A stretch of DNA of 64,000 nucleotides from Ignavibacteriota bacterium. GTDB taxonomy: Bacteria > Bacteroidota > Ignavibacteria > Ignavibacteriales > Ignavibacteriaceae. Below the pieces are notes generated by a model that did not search any database, was not told the origin of the DNA, and worked only from the letters and a program-made list of their open reading frames with translations. The position numbers were made by a program, and so were the translations under genes. Positions 18,382 through 25,821 of this stretch are shown in pieces (the stretch's first letter is position 1; each line of letters opens with the position of its first letter). The stretch is from NCBI GenBank assembly GCA_013285405.1, contig CP053446.1:372001-436000 (forward strand). Reading direction: 5' to 3'.

Positions 18382-19839
18382 TCAACTGCGCACATCAATT
18401 TTTTTCTTTACCTCTTCAATTGTTTTTTTATTGGTAAGGACAAGAAGAATGTCCCCCTGCTCAATTAAAGTTCCACCGGCAGGAACAACATATTGTTCAT
18501 TACGATTAATCATCACTATCAGGCTTTCCTTCGGCAGACCAAGTTCAACAATTGATTTTCCAACCAAAGGTGAATTATCACTAATCATAAAATCGTAAAG
18601 ATCGTTAGTATCGCCGGGTTTCGATTCAAATTCAATTGGCGAATATAATTTTTTAGGAAATGGTGCATCCACTTTAAGAAGTTTTGCAACAAATGGTAAG
18701 CTGCCTCCCTGAATAACTGCTGAAGTTAAAACAATAAAGAAAACTATGCTGAAAATTACATCAGCATATTGCACTCCTGCTAAGAGTGGAAATGTTGCCA
18801 GAATAACAGGAACTGCACCTCTTAATCCAACCCACGAAATAAACACTTTTTCTTTTAATTCTATTTTAGTGAAAAGCATACCGAAAAACACTGAGATGGG
18901 TCTGGCAATAAACATTAGCACGGCTGAAAGTACCAAACCTGCTAAAGCAATTCCTAAAAGTTTTGAAGGGAAGATCAGCAATCCTAAAGTAAAAAACATT
19001 ACAATCTGCGAAAGCCACGCCATCCCATCAAAAAAACGTTTCAAACTTTTTTTATGCAGAAATTCTTTGTTCCCTATTATCAAGCCGGCAAGATAAACAG
19101 CAAGAAAACCGCTCCCTCCAATCAGATTCGTTAATGAGAAAACCATTCCGGCAAATGCTAAAAAGAGTACCGGATATATTCCTTCATAATCAAATTGAAT
19201 TTTATTGATCAGATAGGTGATAACTTGTCCCATAGCAATTCCCACAAGACCACCGATGCCGAATTGCTTTATGAATAATAAAACAAGGCTGAAAAAATCT
19301 GAAGTTGGTTCCATGATTAACTGGATAAAACCAATTGTCAGAAAAATTGCCATCGGATCATTGCTGCCTGATTCAAGTTCGAGCAAGGGTTTGAGATTTT
19401 TTTTCAGGCTTACATTTTTTGACCGGAGTATATTGAAAACCGCGGCGGCATCTGTTGATGAAACAATGGAGCCTAATAACAGACCGTATTTCCAATCTAT
19501 TTCCAGAAAATAAGAAGCTGCAACACCAACAATGATCGCAGAAATTAATACTCCTATCGTTGCCAAACTGATTGCTTGTATCATAACAGGTTTTACATCC
19601 TGAATGCTTGTATCAAGTCCGCCTGAAAACAATATAAAAACCAGAGCGATTATACCAATTGATTGTGCAAGAAGTGCATCATCAAAATAAATTCCGCCAA
19701 TCCCTTCTGAACCTGCCAGCATGCCAAGTGCTAAGAACAATACTAAGGTCGGCAAACCGAGATCATCAAAAACTTTTGCAAAAACGACGTTAATAATTAT
19801 AAGTACTGTAATGCTGAGCAGAAAATGATCCAATGTCAT
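18382..19839 (-). CDS. cvrA: Cation/proton antiporter, CvrA/NhaP2-type with TrkA-C domain
   Basis: 485 residues: an N-terminal Na_H_Exchanger domain with about 12 membrane segments (1-385). The family's acidic site is SSTDAAAVFNILR (about 128-140), and GSNDPMAI follows. The C-terminal cytoplasmic RCK_C domain is LVGKSIVELGLPKESLIVMINR...LIEQGDILLVLT (about 400-478). This layout is that of the CPA1 K+/H+ antiporters NhaP2/CvrA. It lies 58 nt upstream of the K+ channel on the same strand. Substrate ion selectivity is inferred from the family. Confidence 0.9.
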   Translation of the reverse strand: MTLDHFLLSITVLIIINVVFAKVFDDLGLPTLVLFLALGMLAGSEGIGGIYFDDALLAQSIGIIALVFILFSGGLDTSIQDVKPVMIQAISLATIGVLISAIIVGVAASYFLEIDWKYGLLLGSIVSSTDAAAVFNILRSKNVSLKKNLKPLLELESGSNDPMAIFLTIGFIQLIMEPTSDFFSLVLLFIKQFGIGGLVGIAMGQVITYLINKIQFDYEGIYPVLFLAFAGMVFSLTNLIGGSGFLAVYLAGLIIGNKEFLHKKSLKRFFDGMAWLSQIVMFFTLGLLIFPSKLLGIALAGLVLSAVLMFIARPISVFFGMLFTKIELKEKVFISWVGLRGAVPVILATFPLLAGVQYADVIFSIVFFIVLTSAVIQGGSLPFVAKLLKVDAPFPKKLYSPIEFESKPGDTNDLYDFMISDNSPLVGKSIVELGLPKESLIVMINRNEQYVVPAGGTLIEQGDILLVLTNKKTIEEVKKKIDVRS

Positions 19840-19896
19840 ACTTTATTACGATTTATTTAACGATTTATAAATTTGTTTTATCGAAATTATTTAATT

Positions 19897-20502
19897 CTAT
19901 TTTAGAAAACCTTGTTTGTAAAGATCACCAATGACTTTACTGCTTACTGCTTTAACTACTTCGCCGGTGTTTTTTGGTTCAAAAGATTGTGATTTCGCGC
20001 TCCAGATAATTTTGCCATCAGTGGTTTCATAAAAATTTGTTCTCATATAAACAATTTTTTCTTCAGCTAAATAATCTGAGTTGAAGTAAAGCGGGGCAGT
20101 TGAAGCATAGAACCCATAGAAACCAACATAAACATGTCCTGAACCGCCAGAGTACAATGTTTTATCCGTTCCTTCACCGCCTTCAATAACTACCAGCACT
20201 GCATCGATATCCTTATCTCTAAAATATTTCTCGAATGTTTCTCTGTTAAACTCCTCGCCTTTGGGAAGTTCCTGCCATCCCAGCAGAACTTCGACATTAT
20301 GATCTAACAATTGCGAACGGAACTCATTTTCATATACTTTTCTTTTCCATTCGACTTTCGCTAGACCGATTACCAGAATTTTGTTAAACTGCTTACCAGC
20401 AAAAGTTTCGTCAATATAAACGTCAGTAAGTTGAGTGGATGAACTGCAGCTAATAATTATTATAGTTAAAAAGCCAAGAGAAACTTTAATTAAAAATCTC
20501 AT
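19897..20502 (-). CDS. Lipoprotein of unknown function
   Basis: 201 residues with a lipoprotein signal (FLTIIIISCSSSTQL, Cys about residue 19) followed by a Ser-rich linker. The mature part begins 'VYIDETFAGKQFNKILVIGLAKVEWKRKVYE' (abridged) and contains a Gly-rich turn YSGGSGHVYVGFYGFY. The start and middle (KILVIG, EFRSQL, AVLVV) resemble lipoproteins of the DUF4136/LpoB-like fold that bind nucleotides or polymers. It precedes the antiporter by 57 nt. Function unknown. Confidence 0.72.
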   Translation of the reverse strand: MRFLIKVSLGFLTIIIISCSSSTQLTDVYIDETFAGKQFNKILVIGLAKVEWKRKVYENEFRSQLLDHNVEVLLGWQELPKGEEFNRETFEKYFRDKDIDAVLVVIEGGEGTDKTLYSGGSGHVYVGFYGFYASTAPLYFNSDYLAEEKIVYMRTNFYETTDGKIIWSAKSQSFEPKNTGEVVKAVSSKVIGDLYKQGFLK

Positions 20503-20521
20503 AAAATTAATAGACCTTTCT

Positions 20522-20851
20522 TTATTGTGTAGGCACTTTCGAAAAAATTTTTAGTCCGACTATTCCGACCACTATTAAAAAAATAAAAAATATTCTTAAT
20601 AATTCTTTTGATTCATTAAACAGAATTATACCCAGAATAGCAGTTCCCACAGCACCAATTCCAGTCCAGATTGCATAAGCAGTTCCGATAGGAATAATTT
20701 TTATCGCATTCGATAGAAAATAAAAACTCAATATCATACCGATGATTGTGAAAACACTTGGGAGAAATTTTGTAAAACCATCAGTGTATTTCAATCCGAT
20801 CGCCCAGCCGATTTCAAATAATCCGGCTATGAAGAGATAAATCCAGGCCAT
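20522..20851 (-). CDS. SMR-family exporter, SugE/Gdx-like
   Basis: I start at the ATG at 20851, not the one 87 nt upstream, because the longer form overlaps the preceding gene and adds a non-family tail. 109 residues with four membrane helices. The first carries MAWIYLFIAGLFEIGWAIGL with the family's conserved Glu (about residue 13), and GLKYTDGFTK is the Gdx/SugE signature rather than EmrE. Members export guanidinium or small quaternary cations. No guanidine riboswitch is seen in the 28-nt gap before it. Confidence 0.85.
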   Translation of the reverse strand: MAWIYLFIAGLFEIGWAIGLKYTDGFTKFLPSVFTIIGMILSFYFLSNAIKIIPIGTAYAIWTGIGAVGTAILGIILFNESKELLRIFFIFLIVVGIVGLKIFSKVPTQ

Positions 20852-20879
20852 ACAATTTGCTATTTTTGATTGTTTAAAA

Positions 20880-21590
20880 TTAACTATCTGCGTTGTCAGA
20901 TGCCATCTGAGTTGCCGATGTGAAGAAATCAACTGCACTTGTCAGAAGCTCGACAAACGTTTTGATGCCCACAAATATTAATATAATTGCCATATCTATC
21001 CGCACCGAAAAAGCTGAACCAATGATGCTTAAAAATCCTCCGAGAATAATTATAATATGCATTGGTATTATTCTGAAATAAGGTGCAAACATTACAGCAC
21101 CAAGATTTGGAATTACTTCCTGTTGAGCCCGTATTGATTGAACGAATTCGATTAAATAGCTGATAAAAAAAACTAATGTCGTGTAAACAAGATAACTTAA
21201 TCCGGAGTTTCCTGAATGTGTATTAGTGATTCCGGGAAATCCACCGAGGAACATTGCATAAACAAAATGGAAGAATCCATAATGAAATAAAAAGAAAATT
21301 GCTATTGAAACTTTAGTTGCTTTCATCGGAGATAATTCACTGCCAGCGCCTCGCTTTAATCCGGTTGTTGTGAACTCTTTTAGTGAAATAATTCTTATAA
21401 AATTAAAAACACCGATGATGACACTTTGTATCCAATAAATCCACAGAACTTCAACTGCACTCAGGTTATCCACAACCGCAAAAATGATTACGAGGAGATT
21501 TGAAAAGATTATCATCAGTGTAGATGTTTTACTGAAATCTACTTTCTTCCACGCATCAGATAATTTTATTTTCTGTTTCTTAACTTTCAC
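20880..21590 (-). CDS. Multi-pass membrane protein, DUF6498-like
   Basis: 236 residues with six or so hydrophobic segments, starting from a GTG at 21590. The first helical pair (TLMIIFSNLLVIIFAVV, VLWIYWIQSVIIGVFNFIRI) with the WIYWIQS motif and the later FHYGFFHFVYAMFL resemble proteins annotated as DUF6498. No catalytic or transport signature can be assigned. It lies 28 nt upstream of the SMR exporter. Confidence 0.68.
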   Translation of the reverse strand: MKVKKQKIKLSDAWKKVDFSKTSTLMIIFSNLLVIIFAVVDNLSAVEVLWIYWIQSVIIGVFNFIRIISLKEFTTTGLKRGAGSELSPMKATKVSIAIFFLFHYGFFHFVYAMFLGGFPGITNTHSGNSGLSYLVYTTLVFFISYLIEFVQSIRAQQEVIPNLGAVMFAPYFRIIPMHIIIILGGFLSIIGSAFSVRIDMAIILIFVGIKTFVELLTSAVDFFTSATQMASDNADS

Positions 21591-21727
21591 AAATATTTTT
21601 TTTCGTTGTAATAATATATGGATTTGGCAAGATTATTCGTGATTTATGCTGAATTTATTTCAGCATCTTCTTCAAATATGTAAGTCTGATTCCGGATCAA
21701 GTCCTGAATGACAAATACAATTTATGT

Positions 21728-23410
21728 TTATCCAACATAAGCAATTTTCAGTTTCTTATGATCGAGAGCCTTTGCAAGAGCGAAATCTTCTTCTGTTATT
21801 TTTTCTTCATCACCGTAGTAATTGTGCTCAACGCTGTCTTTCATCAGGCTTGATTGAAGAACAGTTGAAGAAAGTACTTTAAGATTATCAACAACAAGAT
21901 TTGTGTGATCGTTTGTATCCACTCTTCCGGTAACGAGATATGGACCCAGTGACAAAGTCAGTTCTGCGACACGGTAATAGACTTTCGGGAAGATAACAGC
22001 TTCAAAAGTACCGGTGAGATCTTCGAGCGAAAGGAATTTCATTATCTCACCGCTTTTTGTTTTAATTCTTTTTGAAGTCATATACCAGCCGATCATCTTC
22101 ACTTTCCGTCCTTTGTTCTGCAGCATATCTTTCGCAGAAACAATTCCCTTCTGTTCTATCCATTCTTTGAAAAAATAAAGCGGATGACGTGTAACCATAT
22201 AACCGAAAGCTTCGTATTCTTCTTTGCAGATGCCGGCAAGTGAGTAGTTTAAATCAGTTTTTACTTCTTCCTCCAAAGCAAAAGTTTCACTCAAGAAAAG
22301 ATCGTTATAACTCTCCTCAATTATTTTTCGCCGATGAATGTAAATATCAAGCAGTCGAAGCAGTGTCGGTCGCGTTTGCTTGAAGCATCCCATTGCACCA
22401 CATTTAATTAATAAAGCAGTTTCTTCGCAGCCAAGTTTTGTTCGGACAAGAAAATCTGCCAGTGAAACATAGTTGCCATTATGTTTTCTTTCCACAACAA
22501 TTTTTTCAATTGCATTGTAAGAAAGATTTTTGATTGCCTTCAAACCAACACGAATTGTTCTTCCTTTCCCGGCATATTCTTTTTCACTTTCATTGACCGA
22601 AGGAAGTTCAATCTTCAAACCCAGACGTTTTGATTCTTCAACGTAAACTGCAGGTGAATAAAATCCTCCGCCGTTGTTGAGTACACTTGCCATAAACTCT
22701 GCAGGATAGTGAGCTTTGAGAAACGCTACCTGGTAAGAAAGCAATGCAAACGATGCACTGTGTGCTTTGCAGAAAGAATAACCTGCAAACGATTCAATCT
22801 GCCGCCAGAGTTCTTTGCTTTGGTAATCTGTCAATCCTTTTTCTTTACAGGAGATAAAAAATTTATCAACTATACGCTGCATTGCCTGGTGTGAGCGCAT
22901 CTTCCCGCTCATTGCTCTGCGAAGTAAGTCTGCATCCTCAAGACTCAATCCTGCAATGTGATGAGCAACTTTAATTACATCTTCCTGGTAGATCATCACT
23001 CCGTAAGTTTCGCCGAGATAAATCTCCATTTCGGGGACAAGATATTTTCTTAGTGAAGGATCTTTGTGACGAGCGATAAACTCCTGCATCATTCCGCTTT
23101 CTGCAACACCGGGACGAATAACAGAACTTGCCGCTGTAAGCATCTCAAAAGTTTCAACATCAAGTCTGCGAAGAAGCGAACGCATTCCCGGCGATTCAAT
23201 ATAAAAGCAGCCGATAGTTTTTCCCGAGCGGATTAATTCCTTTGTTGCCGGATCGTTGAAGAGCATTTCAAAATTGAAGATGTCGAAATCAATATTGCCG
23301 GTGTGTTTTGGTATCGGCGGATAGAGAGTGTGTACTTTTGCCTGCCCGCGCCATTCAGGTGGAATTTGGTAAATTAGTAAATCTTCCATTTGTGAGCTGT
23401 TTTCAAACAT
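21728..23410 (-). CDS. DNA polymerase III alpha (DnaE)-type C-terminal fragment
   Basis: 560 residues against about 1000-1150 for full DnaE/DnaE2. What remains begins near GCFYIESPGMRSLLRR (E. coli DnaE counterpart around residue 600) and runs through SGMMQEF..., the YQEDVI, RRAMSGKMRS, fingers, FAGYSFCKAHSASFALL, an HhH-like part and an OB-fold (IKTKSGEIMKFLSLEDLTG). The PHP domain and the PDxDxDF catalytic motif are absent. Upstream of the ATG at 23410 the frame hits a stop within about 25 nt, right where the mobile-element flank begins. It is likely inactive as a polymerase. It could be a relic of dnaE2/imuC, cut during element insertion or deletion. Confidence 0.85.
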   Translation of the reverse strand: MFENSSQMEDLLIYQIPPEWRGQAKVHTLYPPIPKHTGNIDFDIFNFEMLFNDPATKELIRSGKTIGCFYIESPGMRSLLRRLDVETFEMLTAASSVIRPGVAESGMMQEFIARHKDPSLRKYLVPEMEIYLGETYGVMIYQEDVIKVAHHIAGLSLEDADLLRRAMSGKMRSHQAMQRIVDKFFISCKEKGLTDYQSKELWRQIESFAGYSFCKAHSASFALLSYQVAFLKAHYPAEFMASVLNNGGGFYSPAVYVEESKRLGLKIELPSVNESEKEYAGKGRTIRVGLKAIKNLSYNAIEKIVVERKHNGNYVSLADFLVRTKLGCEETALLIKCGAMGCFKQTRPTLLRLLDIYIHRRKIIEESYNDLFLSETFALEEEVKTDLNYSLAGICKEEYEAFGYMVTRHPLYFFKEWIEQKGIVSAKDMLQNKGRKVKMIGWYMTSKRIKTKSGEIMKFLSLEDLTGTFEAVIFPKVYYRVAELTLSLGPYLVTGRVDTNDHTNLVVDNLKVLSSTVLQSSLMKDSVEHNYYGDEEKITEEDFALAKALDHKKLKIAYVG

Positions 23411-23861
23411 ATTATAGTGAACATTTGCCCACTAAAATATAATCTTTTAAAGTTTAAATGCAAGAGGAAATTTGATAGTTATGAGATCATTATTGCAGAT
23501 AAAAAATTAAATGTGGTTGGAATTGATTCATCTAATTCTATTTCGAAACATTTTAAGAAAGTTTTTATAAAAGGATGTGTAATTTGGGAAATTTTAGTGT
23601 GACAAAAAGTGTTGAATTTTGTTTGTAATGAAAGAAAACAGTGAAAATTTCCAGAACTTGGTTTCAAGAATCATTACATAGAATAGTGCTAAAACGGCTC
23701 AGAATTACACAGTGATGGAAATTTGGTTTGGGAAATGAAACAGCGGATTAAAAATTGTTTAAACGTGTTTTAAAGGTTGTTTAAACTGTGAATTTGATTT
23801 TAATACGCAATTATTTTTAAACAAGGCTGTTTAAAAGTGGGAGAAAGAGAACAAAAAACTG
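23411..23861. other. Gene-free left flank of the mobile element
   Basis: 451 bp between the truncated DnaE frame and the first element gene. Reading frames here are short and lack ribosome sites. It contains TTTAAAC-type repeats near its right side (23755-23836) and the words TGTGTAA (23576-23582) and TGTGACA (23599-23605), either of which could be a Mu-type 5'-TG end. No clear target-site duplication was found. Confidence 0.5.
23755..23836. repeat. Four TGTTTAAA-type repeats at left end
   Basis: TTGTTTAAAC occurs exactly at 23755-23764 and 23777-23786 (22-bp spacing, about two helix turns). Related copies are ATTTTTAAAC at 23813-23822 and CTGTTTAAAA at 23827-23836; TGTTTTAAAG at 23766-23775 is a weaker one. 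They lie past the 3' end of the leftmost gene, so they are not its promoter. Placement at the element end fits transposase-binding sites; repressor sites are the alternative. Confidence 0.55.
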
Positions 23862-24365
23862 TCACGGCTTTTTTGCATTTTTTGATGGTTTGGGTTTCCT
23901 AAAAGGGGGATTATCTTTTTTAAATCTATTTACTTTTGGGATACTAATATCAAACACTCTGGCTGCGAAAGTACAGTCCATTTTTTTATGCTGGCTTAAA
24001 TACAGATGTATGAGCTTATCGATTGCATCTCTTCTTAAAGGAAGTCTGACTTTTGGGAACGCTTTTTTTATTTTAGAAAAATGTTCGTCCCCGATAAAAG
24101 CCTTAGCTTCCTCCATAAAATAGTTGAATTTAGATTTTCGGAGATATAACCCCGTCTTATGGTAAAGGTCAAATAGTATGAAATATTTTTTTGGGCCGAC
24201 AATATCAAGAAGTTTACGGTTATCCTCGTCAAAATACTCTTTATAATTAGGAACATGCTGAAGGAGATCAAATCTCTTAAGACTCACATAATACATACGG
24301 TCTTTGTCAGGATCAACAATAAGATTGGGGATGAGCTTGAGTGTTTCTTCTATACTTGATTTCAC
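23862..24365 (-). CDS. Mor-like transcriptional regulator (divergent)
   Basis: 167 residues from a GTG at 24365. Residues 52-75 (LLDIVGPKKYFILFDLYHKTG + LYL) resemble the dimerisation module of Mu Mor/C activators, and a C-terminal HTH is likely at about 129-152 (MDCTFAARVFDISIPKVNRF), followed by a basic Lys/Pro tail. The same module is in the 93-residue protein transcribed in the opposite direction from 24460. It is the only element gene on the minus strand. By analogy with Mu-like phages it may control early versus late expression; activator or repressor is not decided. Confidence 0.6.
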   Translation of the reverse strand: MKSSIEETLKLIPNLIVDPDKDRMYYVSLKRFDLLQHVPNYKEYFDEDNRKLLDIVGPKKYFILFDLYHKTGLYLRKSKFNYFMEEAKAFIGDEHFSKIKKAFPKVRLPLRRDAIDKLIHLYLSQHKKMDCTFAARVFDISIPKVNRFKKDNPPFRKPKPSKNAKKP

Positions 24366-24387
24366 GAATTAAACTTAATCATTTTTT

Positions 24388-24400
24388 TTTACATTGTAAA
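24388..24400. promoter_or_regulatory. Palindromic candidate operator between divergent regulators
   Basis: TTTACATTGTAAA is a 13-bp perfect odd palindrome in the 94-bp divergent gap, 23 nt from the minus-strand start and 60 nt from the plus-strand start. Position suits a shared operator for one of the two Mor-like proteins. Binding is inferred. Confidence 0.4.
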
Positions 24401-24459
24401 TGGAATAATGTCAAGAGACAAATTATTTTTCATTTAAACTTTTATTCAATTGAGAGATT

Positions 24460-24741
24460 ATGGAAAATAATAATTTAAGCTTTTTGAAAACGACACCTGA
24501 CTTCATTAATTTCTTTAATAAGGAAGAGCAAGTGATGATTGGATTAGTTGGAGTCGATGGCTTTTTTAAACTTTACCACCGCTACTCAAAAACAGGATTC
24601 TACTTCAGTTCTGCATCAATAATCAAATTGAAAAAAGCTTGGTGCATTCAAAACAGTCATTTAACTTATGATGAATTAGCACGTGAATGTGGAGTCGCAT
24701 CAAAAACCATTTTTCGATGGCTACACGAAAATGATAATTAA
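24460..24741 (+). CDS. Mor-like transcriptional activator, short form
   Basis: 93 residues. LVGVDGFFKLYHRYSKTGFY (29-48) aligns with the Mor/C activator core ('LVG....IKL...FGG..IYIP') and with the same segment of the divergent 167-residue protein. LTYDELARECGVASKTIFRW (68-87) is a clear HTH. In Mu-like phages Mor turns on middle genes, so this is a candidate activator of the plus-strand operon that begins 35 nt downstream. Confidence 0.68.
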   Translation: MENNNLSFLKTTPDFINFFNKEEQVMIGLVGVDGFFKLYHRYSKTGFYFSSASIIKLKKAWCIQNSHLTYDELARECGVASKTIFRWLHENDN

Positions 24742-24775
24742 AATAATTTCTAACAAAATATAAAAGGAGTTACAA

Positions 24776-25024
24776 ATGAAAGTCACCACGCTACCTGAAC
24801 AAGGGAAAGAAAGCAAAGGCTTTATAAGTTCACACGAAATTGTGAACAAAACAGATTTAGTAAATCGAAGTTTAGTCCAGGGTGTTGTAAAAGAACTGGA
24901 AGAAAAGGCTGTTAAGTTAGGTGCAGACTGCATAAGCAATTTAAAATTAAAATATTTAGCAGTTCCTTCTGGTTTCGGTCTTGAGTTGGTCGTCGTCGCA
25001 GAGGCAACGGCAATAAAATTATAA
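24776..25024 (+). CDS. YbjQ/DUF74-like small protein
   Basis: 82 residues with a strong ribosome site (AAAGGAG, 8 nt before ATG). The opening KVTTLPEQGKESKGFISSHE and the end AVKLGADCISNLKLKYLAV...GLELVVVAEATAI follow the YbjQ/DUF74 pattern ('TT..... G......G....A...GA.AV......' with a closing strand 'VSVSGTAV'). The larger protein at 25053 repeats the same layout. YbjQ-type proteins form pentamers and have been called heavy-metal-binding; the role inside a phage-like element is unknown. Confidence 0.55.
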   Translation: MKVTTLPEQGKESKGFISSHEIVNKTDLVNRSLVQGVVKELEEKAVKLGADCISNLKLKYLAVPSGFGLELVVVAEATAIKL

Positions 25025-25052
25025 AATTTTAATTAGAAAGGAGATCACAATA

Positions 25053-25643
25053 ATGGGACAAGGATATAGACTTGCCTATGAAAAGGCACACCAAAAGTTG
25101 AGAGAAGAGACTGAAAGACCTCTAAGAGTTAAAGTTTCAACCTTACCATTCGTCAATGGAAAATCGTTGGGATACGTTTCAGTATTCCAGAAAATAAACA
25201 TTTCAACATTGAGTCCAGACCTTAAAATAGATGATAACATTATACAAGCCTTACAAGTAGAAACAGATCGTCGTGGTGGGAACTTTCTTTCTAATCTCAA
25301 GATAAATTATATTCAAGATCAAGGACAGCCTGGTATTCTATTGGCTTACGGGTCTGGAGAATCAATGCTAACAAGTGCCTATGAGATGTCGATTGCACAA
25401 CCAAGGACTACTTCCCCACTGAAATCAACAGAAGACGATGCTTCTCCTGAATTAAAAGAAATCCTAAGAATATTGAATGGGGAGAATGTAGAGAAAACTT
25501 TACCAACACTTGCCGTGATGTTAGGTGGAGTCTATAAAAAATCAGTAGAAGTTCATAATAAAGCAATTGAGCTCCAGGCGGTAGACAAAGGTCTCAGTTA
25601 CGAAATTGCTGTAAGGGAATCTTATACAGAATTGGTAAAGTGA
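25053..25643 (+). CDS. YbjQ/DUF74-like protein with extra C-terminal region
   Basis: 196 residues, AGAAAGGAG before the ATG. Residues about 24-105 (RVKVSTLPFVNGKSLGYVSV ... GGNFLSNLKINYIQDQGQPG) parallel the whole 82-residue protein encoded just upstream, pointing to a duplicated domain. The rest, after a Ser/Asp-rich linker near residue 125, is predicted helical (LKEILRILNGENVEKTLPTL). No catalytic motif. The pair lies directly before the structured leader and tape-measure gene, so a structural or assembly role is possible but unsupported. Confidence 0.55.
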   Translation: MGQGYRLAYEKAHQKLREETERPLRVKVSTLPFVNGKSLGYVSVFQKINISTLSPDLKIDDNIIQALQVETDRRGGNFLSNLKINYIQDQGQPGILLAYGSGESMLTSAYEMSIAQPRTTSPLKSTEDDASPELKEILRILNGENVEKTLPTLAVMLGGVYKKSVEVHNKAIELQAVDKGLSYEIAVRESYTELVK

Positions 25644-25666
25644 AAATAGAATTTTAAGTAGAACAG

Positions 25667-25777
25667 ATGAAAATGATTTTAGGTGGTTGCTTGTGGTCTC
25701 TTGGTGGTAAAGAATACTCCTTTACACCAACAAATAGCAGAGGCTTTTCTTATGAAGCTATATCGTCCATTTCATAA
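25667..25777 (+). CDS. Possible 36-residue leader ORF
   Basis: An ATG at 25667 opens a 36-codon frame that stops at 25775-25777, inside the arm of the terminator-like hairpin at 25736-25792. Its ribosome site is weak (GTAGAACAG). The product has Gly/Ser/Trp and no known fold. Ending inside the hairpin is what an attenuator leader peptide would do. It may equally be chance. Confidence 0.25.
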   Translation: MKMILGGCLWSLGGKEYSFTPTNSRGFSYEAISSIS

Positions 25778-25798
25778 TTAATTGTCTCTGCTTTTTTA
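25701..25798 (+). ncRNA. Structured leader with terminator-like hairpin before tape-measure gene
   Basis: A hairpin pairs TTGGTG-G-TAAAG (25701-25712) with CTTTACACCAA (25720-25730), 11 bp with one bulge. A second pairs AGCAGAG (25736-25742) with CTCTGCT (25786-25792) and encloses TTATGAA/TTCATAA (25750-25756/25771-25777). A T-run follows (CTTTTTTATT, 25791-25800), and the next start codon is at 25822. This is the layout of a transcription attenuator or terminator. The tail CTTTTTTATT is identical to that of the leader at 28653-28777. Confidence 0.55.
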
Positions 25799-25821
25799 TT
25801 GAATTTAAATGAAAGAGAATA

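Noticed and set aside
20852-20879. Guanidine riboswitch before the SugE/Gdx-like gene
   Set aside because: Only 28 nt separate it from the preceding stop, with no room for and no sign of such a motif.
23417-23667. Short frames on both strands in the left flank
   Set aside because: They lack ribosome sites and coding character; they overlap one another on opposite strands.
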